A stretch of DNA of 64,000 nucleotides from Mycobacteroides immunogenum (GTDB lineage Bacteria > Actinomycetota > Actinomycetes > Mycobacteriales > Mycobacteriaceae): assembly GCF_001605725.1 (NCBI RefSeq), contig NZ_CP011530.1, positions 4,216,001-4,280,000 on the forward strand, in the 5' to 3' direction. Below the pieces are notes generated by a model, which did no database searches, had not been told where the DNA came from, and saw only the letters and a list, made by a program, of their open reading frames with translations. The number at the start of each line of letters is the position of its first letter. Positions within the stretch are counted from its first letter, which is position 1. Below, one piece after another: positions 26,713 through 36,953 of this stretch. The position numbers were made by a program, and so were the translations under genes.

Positions 26713-27360
26713 TCAGTCGAGCTGACGAGTATGCGCCCAGCGCGTCAACGCGTTGCGATTGGACTGCTGAGTCTTGCGCAACACATTGGAGGCGTGCGTC
26801 TCCACTGTCTTGACCGAGATCACCAAATCCTCGGCGATCTCCCGGTAGGTGTACCCCCGGGCGAGGAGCCGCAGCACCTCGAGCTCACGCGGAGTCAACG
26901 AATCCAGCTCCGGGTCCAGCGCCGGCTCCGGGGCATTCGATCGCCCAGTGAAGGAGTCGAGCACGAACCCGGCCAGCCGCGGGCTAAACACCGCATCACC
27001 ACCGGCCACCCGGCGCACCGCATCGGCGAGCTCGCTCCCCGAAATCGTCTTGGTGACATAGCCTCTGGCCCCCGCCCTGATCACCGCGATAACATCCTCG
27101 GCGGCATCGGACACACTGAGCGCCAGGAAAACAGGGCACACCGGTCCCAATGTTCCGTTGATGACGGCAACTCCGCCACCGGAAGGCATGTGCACATCGA
27201 GCAGCACCACATCCGGTGCACTGGCGCGAATTCCGGCGACCGCCTCACCTACCGACCCTGCCTCGCCCACAATCTCGATATCCGCTTCACCGGCCAGCTC
27301 CGCCCGCACCCCGGACCGGAACACTCCGTGATCGTCGACCAGGAATACCCGCAACATCAT
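26713..27360 (-). CDS. NarL/LuxR-type response regulator of a PspC-linked two-component system
   Basis: A 215-residue regulator. The receiver domain has acidic residues D9/D10, phospho-acceptor Asp55 (VVLLDVHMPSG) and the Lys of GYVTKTISGSE. The C-terminal LuxR helix-turn-helix is LTPRELEVLRLLARGYTYRE, then EDLVISVKTVETHASN. Its ATG overlaps the kinase stop (27357-27360), so the pair is coupled. By architecture it resembles EsrR/LiaR regulators of cell-envelope stress. Targets are not visible; autoregulation is plausible. Confidence 0.92.
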   Translation of the reverse strand: MMLRVFLVDDHGVFRSGVRAELAGEADIEIVGEAGSVGEAVAGIRASAPDVVLLDVHMPSGGGVAVINGTLGPVCPVFLALSVSDAAEDVIAVIRAGARGYVTKTISGSELADAVRRVAGGDAVFSPRLAGFVLDSFTGRSNAPEPALDPELDSLTPRELEVLRLLARGYTYREIAEDLVISVKTVETHASNVLRKTQQSNRNALTRWAHTRQLD

Positions 27361-28598
27361 TCTTCCTTCCCGTCGACGTCATTGGTCTTGTACGGCATGG
27401 TAATTCGCACCTCGGTACCCTTGCCGATCTCCGACTTGATCTGCACCTGCCCGCCCCGGCGCAGCACTCTGGCCTTGATGGAGCGCGCGATGCCCTGCCG
27501 GTCCTGCGGTACCTCCTCGGGATCGAACCCCTTACCCCGGTCCCTGACGAAAACACTGATCTGGCCGGGTTCCACCTCGGCGTACAGGTTGATATCCGAT
27601 TGCCCGGAATGTTTGGCCGCGTTGACCAATGCCTCACGGGTGGCCCCGACCAGCGCCCGGCCGGTCTCGGGCTCCAGCGCCAGATCAGCATCGCCGACTA
27701 TCACCGGACTGACCGCCACGGTGTGCGTGTCCTCCACCTCTCCTGCCACGGCGCGCAATTCCTGAGCCAACGACGAATCCGACGAGGCCCCCGAGGAGAA
27801 CAGCCAGCTGCGCAGCTCCCGTTCCTGGCTGCGGGCCAGGCGCAACACCTCGCTGGGGTTGTCGGTGCGTTTCTGGATCAGCGCCAGCGTCTGAAGCACC
27901 GAATCGTGCAGATGCGAAGCGATCTCGTCACGCTCCTCGGTGCGGATGCGCGCGGCCCGCTCGATGCCGAGCGCACGCCACAACCGCAACCACAGCGGCA
28001 CGGTCAACAGCACCGCGCCCACCAACGTGGCCGCGATGGCCACCAACGAATCACGCAACGAGGACAGGTCCACATTGCGCAGGACCACCACCGCGATGCC
28101 GCTGAAAACCAGCGCCGCACCGGCGATCACCCGAACCAAAGTCAGTATCGACGGCCGGCCAGGGGCACCCAGAACCGCCAAACTTGGTCCCTGCGCGTCG
28201 AATTCGCGCCACACTACCGCGAGACCGGTCAACGCCAACACAATGGGGAAAACCAACGATGCCGTCGAACCGCTGATCGTCGACATCAGGATGATCAGCG
28301 CGGCAAGGCTTAACAGCAACAGCCCGGTGGCCCGCCTGCGGTCGGTGGGGCTGACCGCGGCGATGTCGTCGCCCGGCGGCATCAGCATCCACAACAGTCC
28401 GTACGCCACGATGCCCATCCCGCTGGCGGCTCCCAGCACCGCGAAGGCCAACCGCACCCGGAACACCGGGACGTCGAGGTGATCGGCAAGTCCTCCGGCC
28501 ACTCCGGCCACCACCCGACCACCGGTACGCCGACGCAACGGCGGAGCGGCGGTCAGCCGATTTCCGCCGGAGAAGGCATTCCGGAACCTGGGACTCAC
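27357..28598 (-). CDS. PspC-domain sensor histidine kinase
   Basis: A ~413-residue membrane kinase. An N-terminal PspC domain (VVAGVAGGLADHLDVPVFRV) precedes several membrane helices. The HisKA_3 box EERDEIASHLHDSVLQ carries the phosphorylated His. An HATPase domain follows with VRDRGKGFDPEE and GTEVRITMPY. The combination PspC-HisKA_3 matches actinobacterial envelope-stress kinases such as EsrS of Corynebacterium (from memory). The start is uncertain: GTG 28598 is favoured, ATG 28643 adds 15 residues of non-family character. It is divergent from the PspC-LiaF protein. Confidence 0.88.
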   Translation of the reverse strand: MSPRFRNAFSGGNRLTAAPPLRRRTGGRVVAGVAGGLADHLDVPVFRVRLAFAVLGAASGMGIVAYGLLWMLMPPGDDIAAVSPTDRRRATGLLLLSLAALIILMSTISGSTASLVFPIVLALTGLAVVWREFDAQGPSLAVLGAPGRPSILTLVRVIAGAALVFSGIAVVVLRNVDLSSLRDSLVAIAATLVGAVLLTVPLWLRLWRALGIERAARIRTEERDEIASHLHDSVLQTLALIQKRTDNPSEVLRLARSQERELRSWLFSSGASSDSSLAQELRAVAGEVEDTHTVAVSPVIVGDADLALEPETGRALVGATREALVNAAKHSGQSDINLYAEVEPGQISVFVRDRGKGFDPEEVPQDRQGIARSIKARVLRRGGQVQIKSEIGKGTEVRITMPYKTNDVDGKEE

Positions 28599-28717
28599 CT
28601 CTGCGATACTGCCATGGCAAAGCCCCGATGACATCGGGCTCATCCCTGAAGCGCTATTTCAAAGATCAGGGTGAATCCTGATGGCGGACATGCGCGTGAC
28701 TGGGCACCATAGCTGTC

Positions 28718-29887
28718 ATGGACACGGATACCACCACCAAACGGACACCGTCCTCCACACTGACAGACATGTGGCGGACTCGTCCGTTGCGGCTGCCCGG
28801 CCACGGCAAGCTAGCCGGTGTTGCCGCAGGAATCGGCTACCGCTACAACGTGGATCCGCTATTGGTCCGTGTAATTTTCGTGGTCACAACGATTTTCGGG
28901 GGTGCGGGCGCCATCATGTATGTGGCGTGCTGGCTCCTCATGCCCACCGCCCGGTACACCACCCCGTATCACGAATCCAAGCTCAAGATGGTCTTCTGGA
29001 TCATCGTTCTGCTGCTCATCGGCGGACCGTTCATCGGCCCCGATCGCGACCCCTGGGGATTCGTCAGCGCCGCGGTGCTCCTCGGCGGCTGGTATCTGCT
29101 CTACCAGCGCCAAAGCGAGCCGCTGGCGGCTCCGCTGTCCGCTACCGACCAGCCACCCACCGCCGGTGCTCAGCCGGACCCCGTGACGGCTCCGGTGGAC
29201 GTACACAAGACGGAGGCCGACCCGTTGTCAGCACCGCTGCCACCGCCTCCGCCCACCTGGGATCCGCCCGGGATGTCACCCTTCACCTGGGATCTACCCG
29301 ACCCGACTCCCCTACCCGCACCGCCTGCCAAGCCCAAGTCCCGCGTGGCCCCGGTGACCATCGGCGCGATGCTCATCGTCAGCGCCGTGCTCGTGGCCAT
29401 CGGGCTGCTCGGCGGCAGCTGGGTGACACCGGTGGTAGTCACCGCGACAGCGCTGGTGATCGTGGGTGCGGGCATGCTGGTGGGCGCCTGGCTGCGCAGC
29501 GGCTACTCATTGCTCTTCCTAGCGATCCCGCTAGCCGGCTTCGTCGTGGTGGCATCCTCGATAGGACCGCTGGAGGTTTCCCTCAACGTCGGCGACCAAA
29601 GCTACCGCCCCACAGAGGCTTCCGAGATCGACGACTACTACGAGATCGGCATCGGCACCATCACCCTCGACCTGACCGAGGTCACACTCACCGGCGACAG
29701 GACCGTGAACATCGATGCCGGGATGGGCGATATCGAGGTGCTGATTCCGCCGTCCATGAACGTGCACACCAGATGCGAGGTAAGCGTGGGCAGCTTCGAC
29801 TGCCTGCCCTCGCCGACCGGCACCGGGCCGGTATTGACCATCAATGCCACAGCCAACGTAGGAAGTATCGAGGTGCGACGTGCCTGA
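28718..29887 (+). CDS. PspC and LiaF-like membrane protein (probable kinase inhibitor)
   Basis: A 389-residue protein. The N-terminal PspC domain reads LPGHGKLAGVAAGIGYRYNV, then MYVACWLLMPTARY. A hydrophobic hairpin and a Pro-rich cytosolic linker (~130-195, e.g. PLPPPPPTWDPPG) follow, then three to four more helices. The C-terminal beta-rich domain (YYEIGIGTITLDLTEV, IDAGMGDIEVLIPPSMNV) resembles LiaF/DUF2154. LiaF-type proteins keep their cognate kinase silent until envelope damage. Divergent position from the PspC kinase supports that role. Function is inferred from architecture. Confidence 0.85.
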   Translation: MDTDTTTKRTPSSTLTDMWRTRPLRLPGHGKLAGVAAGIGYRYNVDPLLVRVIFVVTTIFGGAGAIMYVACWLLMPTARYTTPYHESKLKMVFWIIVLLLIGGPFIGPDRDPWGFVSAAVLLGGWYLLYQRQSEPLAAPLSATDQPPTAGAQPDPVTAPVDVHKTEADPLSAPLPPPPPTWDPPGMSPFTWDLPDPTPLPAPPAKPKSRVAPVTIGAMLIVSAVLVAIGLLGGSWVTPVVVTATALVIVGAGMLVGAWLRSGYSLLFLAIPLAGFVVVASSIGPLEVSLNVGDQSYRPTEASEIDDYYEIGIGTITLDLTEVTLTGDRTVNIDAGMGDIEVLIPPSMNVHTRCEVSVGSFDCLPSPTGTGPVLTINATANVGSIEVRRA

Positions 29888-30173
29888 AAATACCAATGAA
29901 CCGGCGGCCGATACCGATATCGCCGCGAGCAACACGGAAGTGGCAGCTCAGGCGGAACCCGCACCTGACGCCACCGGCAAGGAGAAGGCCCGGCCCTCCA
30001 TCATTCTTGCCCTGTCCGGACTGGTCGCGGTGCTCATCGGAGGGTGGGCTCTCACCGGCGAGGACTTCGTCGAGCTGATCCACAGCGACCTGCTCGGCTG
30101 GCTCGCCATTGCCATCGCCATCGCCATCGGCGTTGCGCTGGTTGCGGTTCCGACCCGGCGCAACCGCGGTTAG
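29880..30173 (+). CDS. Small two-helix membrane protein downstream of the PspC-LiaF gene
   Basis: A 97-residue protein starting at a GTG that overlaps the previous gene by 8 bases, so almost certainly co-translated. An acidic/Ala-rich N-terminus of about 38 residues is followed by helices near residues 41-58 (SIILALSGLVAVLIGGWAL) and 71-92 (LLGWLAIAIAIAIGVALVA), with a basic tail RRNRG. No family recognised. It is likely an accessory part of the envelope-stress module. Confidence 0.72.
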   Translation: MPENTNEPAADTDIAASNTEVAAQAEPAPDATGKEKARPSIILALSGLVAVLIGGWALTGEDFVELIHSDLLGWLAIAIAIAIGVALVAVPTRRNRG

Positions 30174-30177
30174 CGGA

Positions 30178-31746
30178 TCATTCCCATTCGATGGTGCCGG
30201 GTGGCTTGCTGGTGATGTCCAGCACCACTCGGTTCACCTCGGGAACCTCGTTGGTGATCCGTGTCGAGATGCGCTCCAGCACCTCGTAGGGCAGCCGCGT
30301 CCAGTCCGCGGTCATCGCGTCCTCGCTGGACACCGGCCGCAGCACGATGGGATGTCCATAGGTGCGTCCGTCGCCCTGCACTCCGACCGAGCGCACATCG
30401 GCCAGCAGCACCACCGGGCACTGCCAGATGTTGCGGTCCTGCCCCGCGGCGGTAAGTTCCTCGCGCGCAATGGCATCGGCGCGGCGCAGCATATCCAGCC
30501 GGTCGGGCGTGACCTCGCCGACGATCCTGATGGCCAGACCCGGCCCCGGGAAGGGCTGGCGGCCAACGATTTCCTCGGGCAAGCCCAGTTCGCGCCCCAC
30601 CGCGCGGACCTCGTCCTTGAACAGCAGCCGCAGCGGCTCCACCAGGGTGAAGGTCAGATCCTCGGGCAATCCGCCCACGTTGTGGTGACTCTTGATGTTG
30701 GCCGTGCCACTACCACCGCCGGACTCGACGACATCCGGATACAGCGTGCCCTGCACCAGGAACTGGATGCCCTCGTCGGAATTGCCGACGACATCGGAGA
30801 CCGCGCCCTCGAATGACCGAATAAATTCGCGGCCAATGATTTTGCGCTTGGTCTCTGGGTCGGTGACCCCGGCCAGTTCGCCCAGGAAGGTCTCCGAGGC
30901 GTCGACGGTCACCAGCTTGGCGCCTGTCGCCGCCACGAAATCATGCTCGACCTGCGCCCGCTCACCGCTGCGCAGCAGACCGTGGTCGACAAACACACAG
31001 GTCAGCCTGTCGCCGATGGCACGTTGCACCAGGGCCGCCGCCACCGCGGAATCCACCCCGCCGGACAGCGCGCACAGCGCGCGGCCGTCGCCGATCTGCG
31101 CGCGCACCTGCTCGATGAGTGTCTCGGCGATATTGGCTGCCGTCCAGGCCGATTCGATGCCCGCGAACTCGTGCAAAAAGCGGCTCAGCACCTGCTGGCC
31201 GTGCGGCGAGTGCAGCACCTCGGGGTGATATTGCACCCCGGCCAGGCGCCGCTCCCGGTTCTCAAACGCCGCCACTGGCGCGCCTTCGCTGCTGGCGACC
31301 ACGGTGAAACCCTGTGGCGCTTCGGTAACCGCGTCACCATGGCTCATCCACACCGGCTGCACTCCGGGCAGGCCCTCGTGCAGATCGCCCCCGGCAACCG
31401 TCAGCTCGGTGCGGCCGTACTCGCTGGTTCCGGTGTGCGCGACGGTCCCGCCGAGCGCCTGTGCCATGGCCTGAAAGCCGTAGCAGATCCCGAAAACAGG
31501 AACGTCCAAATCGAATACGCCGGGATCGAGCCGGGGCGCGCCCTCTTCATAGACGCTCGACGGTCCACCGGACAGCACGATGGCCCGGGGGTTGCGTTCC
31601 TTGATCTCGTCGATGCTCGCCGAGTGCGGGATCACCTCAGAGAAGACCCGCGCCTCACGCACGCGACGCGCGATCAACTGCGCGTACTGTGCCCCGAAAT
31701 CGATGACCAGTACCGGTCGGTCGCCATGCTGCTCCGTTTGCGCCAC
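30178..31746 (-). CDS. guaA: GMP synthase (glutamine-hydrolysing)
   Basis: A 522-residue enzyme making GMP from XMP, ATP and glutamine. The class I amidotransferase domain has the nucleophile Cys88 in VFGICYGFQ and the His-Glu pair in GVQYHPEV. The ATP-pyrophosphatase loop is [11 protein letters not shown]. The C-terminal dimerisation domain ends [18 protein letters not shown], the family's invariant end. It lies in the guaA-choD-guaB3-guaB2 block and directly precedes choD in position. In M. tuberculosis about a dozen genes separate guaA from choD (from memory); they are absent here. Confidence 0.98.
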   Translation of the reverse strand: MAQTEQHGDRPVLVIDFGAQYAQLIARRVREARVFSEVIPHSASIDEIKERNPRAIVLSGGPSSVYEEGAPRLDPGVFDLDVPVFGICYGFQAMAQALGGTVAHTGTSEYGRTELTVAGGDLHEGLPGVQPVWMSHGDAVTEAPQGFTVVASSEGAPVAAFENRERRLAGVQYHPEVLHSPHGQQVLSRFLHEFAGIESAWTAANIAETLIEQVRAQIGDGRALCALSGGVDSAVAAALVQRAIGDRLTCVFVDHGLLRSGERAQVEHDFVAATGAKLVTVDASETFLGELAGVTDPETKRKIIGREFIRSFEGAVSDVVGNSDEGIQFLVQGTLYPDVVESGGGSGTANIKSHHNVGGLPEDLTFTLVEPLRLLFKDEVRAVGRELGLPEEIVGRQPFPGPGLAIRIVGEVTPDRLDMLRRADAIAREELTAAGQDRNIWQCPVVLLADVRSVGVQGDGRTYGHPIVLRPVSSEDAMTADWTRLPYEVLERISTRITNEVPEVNRVVLDITSKPPGTIEWE

Positions 31747-31791
31747 TGGCTTAGTTTAGTGGCGATGGAGGTGCGCCCCGCTTGCGGGGGA

Positions 31792-33564
31792 CTAGCTGAC
31801 CGACCGCACCGGTTCGATCGGCAGATGCCGCAGCGCGCCGGGCGCACCTGCCGGCACCACCGGGTGCGACGGGGGCACCGGCGCCATCCGCTGATACGGC
31901 AGACCTTGCTCTGGCCGCAGATCCGTCTCGCCCTTGTTGGGCCACAACGACGCGGCGCGCTCGGCCTGCGCGGTGATGCTCAGCGACGGGTTGACACCCA
32001 GGTTCGCCGAGATCGCCGCACCATCCACCACATACATGGACGGGTAGCCGTACACCCGGTGGTAGGGGTCGATGACCCCATTCTCCGGGCCGGTGCCGAT
32101 GACGGCGCCACCCAAGAAGTGCGCGGTGAGCGGAATGTTGAACAGCTCACCCCAGGTACCGCCCGCGACCCCGTCGATCTTGGCCGCCAGGCGGCGCGTC
32201 GCTTCGTTACCCGCCGGAATCCAGGTGGGGTTGGGCTCACCGTGGCCCTGCTTGCTGTCCAGGCGCCGCCAGAACAGCGTCTTCTTGGTGAACGTGGTGA
32301 TCGAGTTGTCCAGGTGCTGCATCACCAGCGCGATGACGGTGCGCTCGCTCCACTGCGTCACGTTGAACATCCGGAACGTGCCCCGCATGTCGGCCCGCGC
32401 GTTTTCAATCAGCTGGCGCCACCTCGACTTCGGCCCGTCGCCGTCGGTCATCAGGGTCTGCAGCAGACCCATCGCGTTGGAGCCCTTGCCGTAACGGACC
32501 GGCTCGATATGCGTGTCCCCGGTCGGGTGGAAGGAGGACGTGATGGCCACACCGTGGGTGAGGTCCAGGTCGTCCTTGTACTCCAACCGGCCCGCACCGA
32601 CGATGGATTCGGAGTTGGTGCGGGTGAGTACGCCGAGGCGCTGCGACAGCTTGGGCAGCAGGCCCTTGTCCTTCATCTTGAACAGCAGGTTCTGCGTGCC
32701 CCAGGTGCCGGCGGCCAACACCACGTACTTGGCCGTGTAGGTCTTGCGCTGCTTGCGCACCCAGCGACCGGTCGACTTGGTGGAGACCCGCCACACGCCG
32801 TCGGCGCCCTGTTGCACCGCGGTGACGGTGGTGAGCGGAATGACCTGGGCGCCATTGGATTCAGCCAATCCCAGGTAGTTCTTGACGAGGGTGTTCTTGG
32901 CGCCGACCCGGCATCCGGTCATGCAGGAACCACACTCGGTGCAGCCCACCCGGTCGGGCCCGGCACCACCGAAGTAGGGGTCGGGCACCTTGACGCCGGG
33001 TTCCTTGGTGCCCACCGTCTGATCGTGAGACGGTCCGAAGTACACACCCACGGGTGTCGCGACGAAGGTGTCGCCGGCACCCATGTCGTCGGCGACCTCT
33101 TTGATGAGCCGGTCGGCGTCGGTGAAGGTGGGGTTCTTCACCACACCGAGCATCCGCTGGGCCTGCTCATAGTGCGGCGAGAGTTCGGCGCGCCAGTCGG
33201 TGATGCCCTTCCACTGCGGATCGTTGAAGAACGGGTCCGGCGGCACGTAGAGCGTGTTGGCGTAGTTCAGCGAGCCGCCGCCGACCCCGGCTCCGGCCAG
33301 GATCATGCAGTTGCTCAGCAGGTGGATGCGCTGGATACCGAAGCACTTGAACATCGGCGCCCACAGGAACTTGCGCAGATCCCATGAGGTCTCGGCGAAT
33401 TCCTCGTCCGCGAACCGCCGGCCCGCTTCCAGGACGCCGACGCGATAACCCTTTTCGGTCAATCGCATGGCAGTGACGCTCCCGCCGAATCCGGACCCGA
33501 CGATGAGCACGTCAAAGTCGGTATCGGCTTCGGGTGATACAGGGACTGCTACCGGTGATGACAT
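31792..33564 (-). CDS. choD: ChoD-type GMC-family flavoprotein (putative cholesterol oxidase)
   Basis: A 590-residue GMC oxidoreductase. It shows FAD motif VLIVGSGFGGSVTAMRL, RVGVLEAGRRF, GAGVGGGSLNYANTL, and the C-terminal GMC segment NLGVNPSLSITAQAER. A cysteine cluster CTECGSCMTGCRVGAKN is also present, a feature of the ChoD subgroup. ChoD (Rv3409c) is annotated as a cholesterol oxidase, but whether it acts on cholesterol in vivo is debated. The gene lies between guaA and guaB3. The start ATG 33564 leaves a 20-residue N-terminal extension before the FAD motif. Confidence 0.9.
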   Translation of the reverse strand: MSSPVAVPVSPEADTDFDVLIVGSGFGGSVTAMRLTEKGYRVGVLEAGRRFADEEFAETSWDLRKFLWAPMFKCFGIQRIHLLSNCMILAGAGVGGGSLNYANTLYVPPDPFFNDPQWKGITDWRAELSPHYEQAQRMLGVVKNPTFTDADRLIKEVADDMGAGDTFVATPVGVYFGPSHDQTVGTKEPGVKVPDPYFGGAGPDRVGCTECGSCMTGCRVGAKNTLVKNYLGLAESNGAQVIPLTTVTAVQQGADGVWRVSTKSTGRWVRKQRKTYTAKYVVLAAGTWGTQNLLFKMKDKGLLPKLSQRLGVLTRTNSESIVGAGRLEYKDDLDLTHGVAITSSFHPTGDTHIEPVRYGKGSNAMGLLQTLMTDGDGPKSRWRQLIENARADMRGTFRMFNVTQWSERTVIALVMQHLDNSITTFTKKTLFWRRLDSKQGHGEPNPTWIPAGNEATRRLAAKIDGVAGGTWGELFNIPLTAHFLGGAVIGTGPENGVIDPYHRVYGYPSMYVVDGAAISANLGVNPSLSITAQAERAASLWPNKGETDLRPEQGLPYQRMAPVPPSHPVVPAGAPGALRHLPIEPVRSVS

Positions 33565-33657
33565 CGTTGGCCTACCTCCGCATGGTCACGTTACCGACCA
33601 GTATGGAATACAACGAGGGGGGTAATGTAAATTAGGTCACCCTAAGTAGACACATGT

Positions 33658-34794
33658 CTAAGAGTTGACGGTCAGGCCGACCTTCTGGAATTCCTTGAGA
33701 TCGCAGTACCCGGACTTGGCCATCGAACGGCGGAGCCCACCAACAAGATTCAAAGTGCCGAACGGGTCGTCGGACGGCCCGGCAAGAACCTCGCTCAACG
33801 GCGGCCGCTCCCCCACCGCCACCTGCAGCAGCGCGCCACGGGGCAGCGACGGATGCGCGGCGGCATTCGGCCAGAACCATCCCTCGCCTGCGGCTTCCTG
33901 CGCCGCGGCCAGCGGGGTCCCGAGCACGACGGCATCGGCACCACAGGCGATGGCCTTGGCCAGGTCTCCTGAGGTGTGGATGTCGCCGTCGGCCAAGACG
34001 TGCACGTACCGGCCACCGGTCTCATCGAGATACTCGCGGCGCGCGGCGGCGGCATCGGCGATGGCGGTCGCCATCGCCACGCTGACACCCAGCACCTCAC
34101 CGCTGGTGGTCGCGCCCGCGGTCTGCCCGTACCCGACGATGACGCCCGCCGCTCCGGTCCGCATCAGATGCAGAGCGGTGCGATGGTCGATCACGCCACC
34201 GGCTACGACAGGGATATCCAGTTCGGAGATAAAGGTTTTCAGGTTTAGCGGCTCGCCGTCGCGGGCCACCCGCTCGGCCGACACGATGGTGCCGTGGATG
34301 ACCAGCAGGTCGATGCCCGCGGCGATCAGATGCGGCGTGAGCAGCTGCGCGTTCTGCGGGCTTACCCGCACCGCGGTGGTGACACCGGCCCCGCGCACCT
34401 CGGCGATGGCCGCCGCCAGCAGCTCGGGATCGATTGGCGCCGAATGCAATTGCTGCAGCAAGCGAATCGCGGCGGAGGGCTCAGGTTCCTTCTGCGCGAC
34501 CTCGATCACCTCGGCAATGCGGGCCTCGACATCGGCGTGCCGGCCCCACAACCCCTCACCGTTGATGACCCCGAGCCCACCGGCCTTACCCAGCTCGATG
34601 GCGAAGCGCGGTGACACCAGTGCATCGGTCGGATGCGCCACCACCGGAATCTCGAAACGGTAGGCGTCGAGCTGCCACGTTGTCGACACGTCCTGCGAGG
34701 AACGGGTGCGGCGCGACGGGACGATGTTCACGTCATCGAGTTCATAGGTGCGGCGGGCGGTTCTGCCCATGCCGATTTCGACCAGGTCACGCAT
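33658..34794 (-). CDS. guaB3: GuaB3 family IMP-dehydrogenase-related protein
   Basis: A 378-residue TIM-barrel protein of the GuaB3 family (Rv3410c). It keeps the N-terminal YELDDVNIVPSRRTRSSQDV and IPVVAGGVIDHRTALHLM. It lacks CBS domains, and the usual catalytic-cysteine loop (GxGSxC) is not evident (GVIVGYGQTAGATTSG at that place). The family is linked to GMP metabolism by gene order; catalytic role in mycobacteria is unproven. It ends the guaB2-guaB3 transcript, 27 bases after guaB2. Confidence 0.92.
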   Translation of the reverse strand: MRDLVEIGMGRTARRTYELDDVNIVPSRRTRSSQDVSTTWQLDAYRFEIPVVAHPTDALVSPRFAIELGKAGGLGVINGEGLWGRHADVEARIAEVIEVAQKEPEPSAAIRLLQQLHSAPIDPELLAAAIAEVRGAGVTTAVRVSPQNAQLLTPHLIAAGIDLLVIHGTIVSAERVARDGEPLNLKTFISELDIPVVAGGVIDHRTALHLMRTGAAGVIVGYGQTAGATTSGEVLGVSVAMATAIADAAAARREYLDETGGRYVHVLADGDIHTSGDLAKAIACGADAVVLGTPLAAAQEAAGEGWFWPNAAAHPSLPRGALLQVAVGERPPLSEVLAGPSDDPFGTLNLVGGLRRSMAKSGYCDLKEFQKVGLTVNS

Positions 34795-34821
34795 GTTGAT
34801 TTCCTTTACCGCGCCGAGGTG

Positions 34822-36345
<1,524 letters not shown>

Positions 36346-36381
36346 TCACGCCTCCATGCCAGATAGCCGTCGTATACATCC

Positions 36382-36404
36382 CGTTGCGCGATGGGCGCGC
36401 AACG
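36382..36404. promoter_or_regulatory. Perfect 9-bp palindrome in guaB2 upstream region
   Basis: CGTTGCGCG (36382-36390), loop ATGGG, and its exact reverse complement (36396-36404) lie 37 bases upstream of the guaB2 ATG. It could be an operator or a 5' leader hairpin; no T run follows on the guaB2 strand. Confidence 0.5.
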
Positions 36405-36520
36405 AGGAAGGAGTGCACCCATCCTATCGGCTCGCCCGGGTTCCGATCTCGGCGGATATGTGCTCGGACATGCCCCACGTGAGCTGGCGCGCGAACCGGC
36501 GAACTGCGTACTCTAAGAGT

Positions 36521-36925
36521 GTGCGCGACCACTTTCCGCCAGGATTGCCACCGGACCCGTTCGCCGATGACCCCCACGATCCATCGGCCGCGCTCGATGC
36601 GATCGAGCCGGGTCAGCCGCTCGACCCGCAGGAGCGGATCGCGGTGGAAGAGGATCTTGCCGACCTCGCGGTCTACGAGGCATTGTTGGCCCATAAGGGA
36701 ATCCGTGGCCTCGTAGTTTGCTGCGATGAATGTCAGCAGGATCATTACCACGACTGGGACATGCTGCGTGCCAACCTGCTCCAGCTACTGGTTGACGGCA
36801 CCGTCCGCCCACATGAACCGGCCTTCGACCCCGAGCCTGAAGCCTACGTGACCTGGGACTATTGCCGTGGATACGCCGATGCCTCGCTCAACGAGGCGGC
36901 CACGGACCGCGACGGGTTCCGCTGA
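36521..36925 (+). CDS. DUF5319 family protein (Rv3412-like)
   Basis: A 134-residue soluble acidic protein. It begins with the Pro/Asp-rich RDHFPPGLPPDPFADDP, contains GLVVCCDECQQDHYHDWDM (possible metal site with Cys pair, Cys and His) and ends DGTVRPHEPAF, EAYVTWDYCRGYADASLNEA. It is strongly conserved with Rv3412. GTG 36521 matches that N-terminus. A TACTCT -10-like hexamer (36509-36514) sits 6 bases before the GTG, so the mRNA may be leaderless. Function unknown. It is divergent from guaB2. Confidence 0.9.
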   Translation: MRDHFPPGLPPDPFADDPHDPSAALDAIEPGQPLDPQERIAVEEDLADLAVYEALLAHKGIRGLVVCCDECQQDHYHDWDMLRANLLQLLVDGTVRPHEPAFDPEPEAYVTWDYCRGYADASLNEAATDRDGFR

Positions 36926-36953
36926 CCGTTCGGGTGATTTCGGCCCCATGGAC

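Noticed and set aside
30943..33387. 814-codon plus-strand ORF
   Set aside because: It is antisense to guaA and choD, both certain genes. Long shadow frames are expected in GC-rich DNA, and the peptide has no family motif.
33565..33657. KstR-type cholesterol operator before choD
   Set aside because: No convincing palindrome of the KstR type could be found in the gap.
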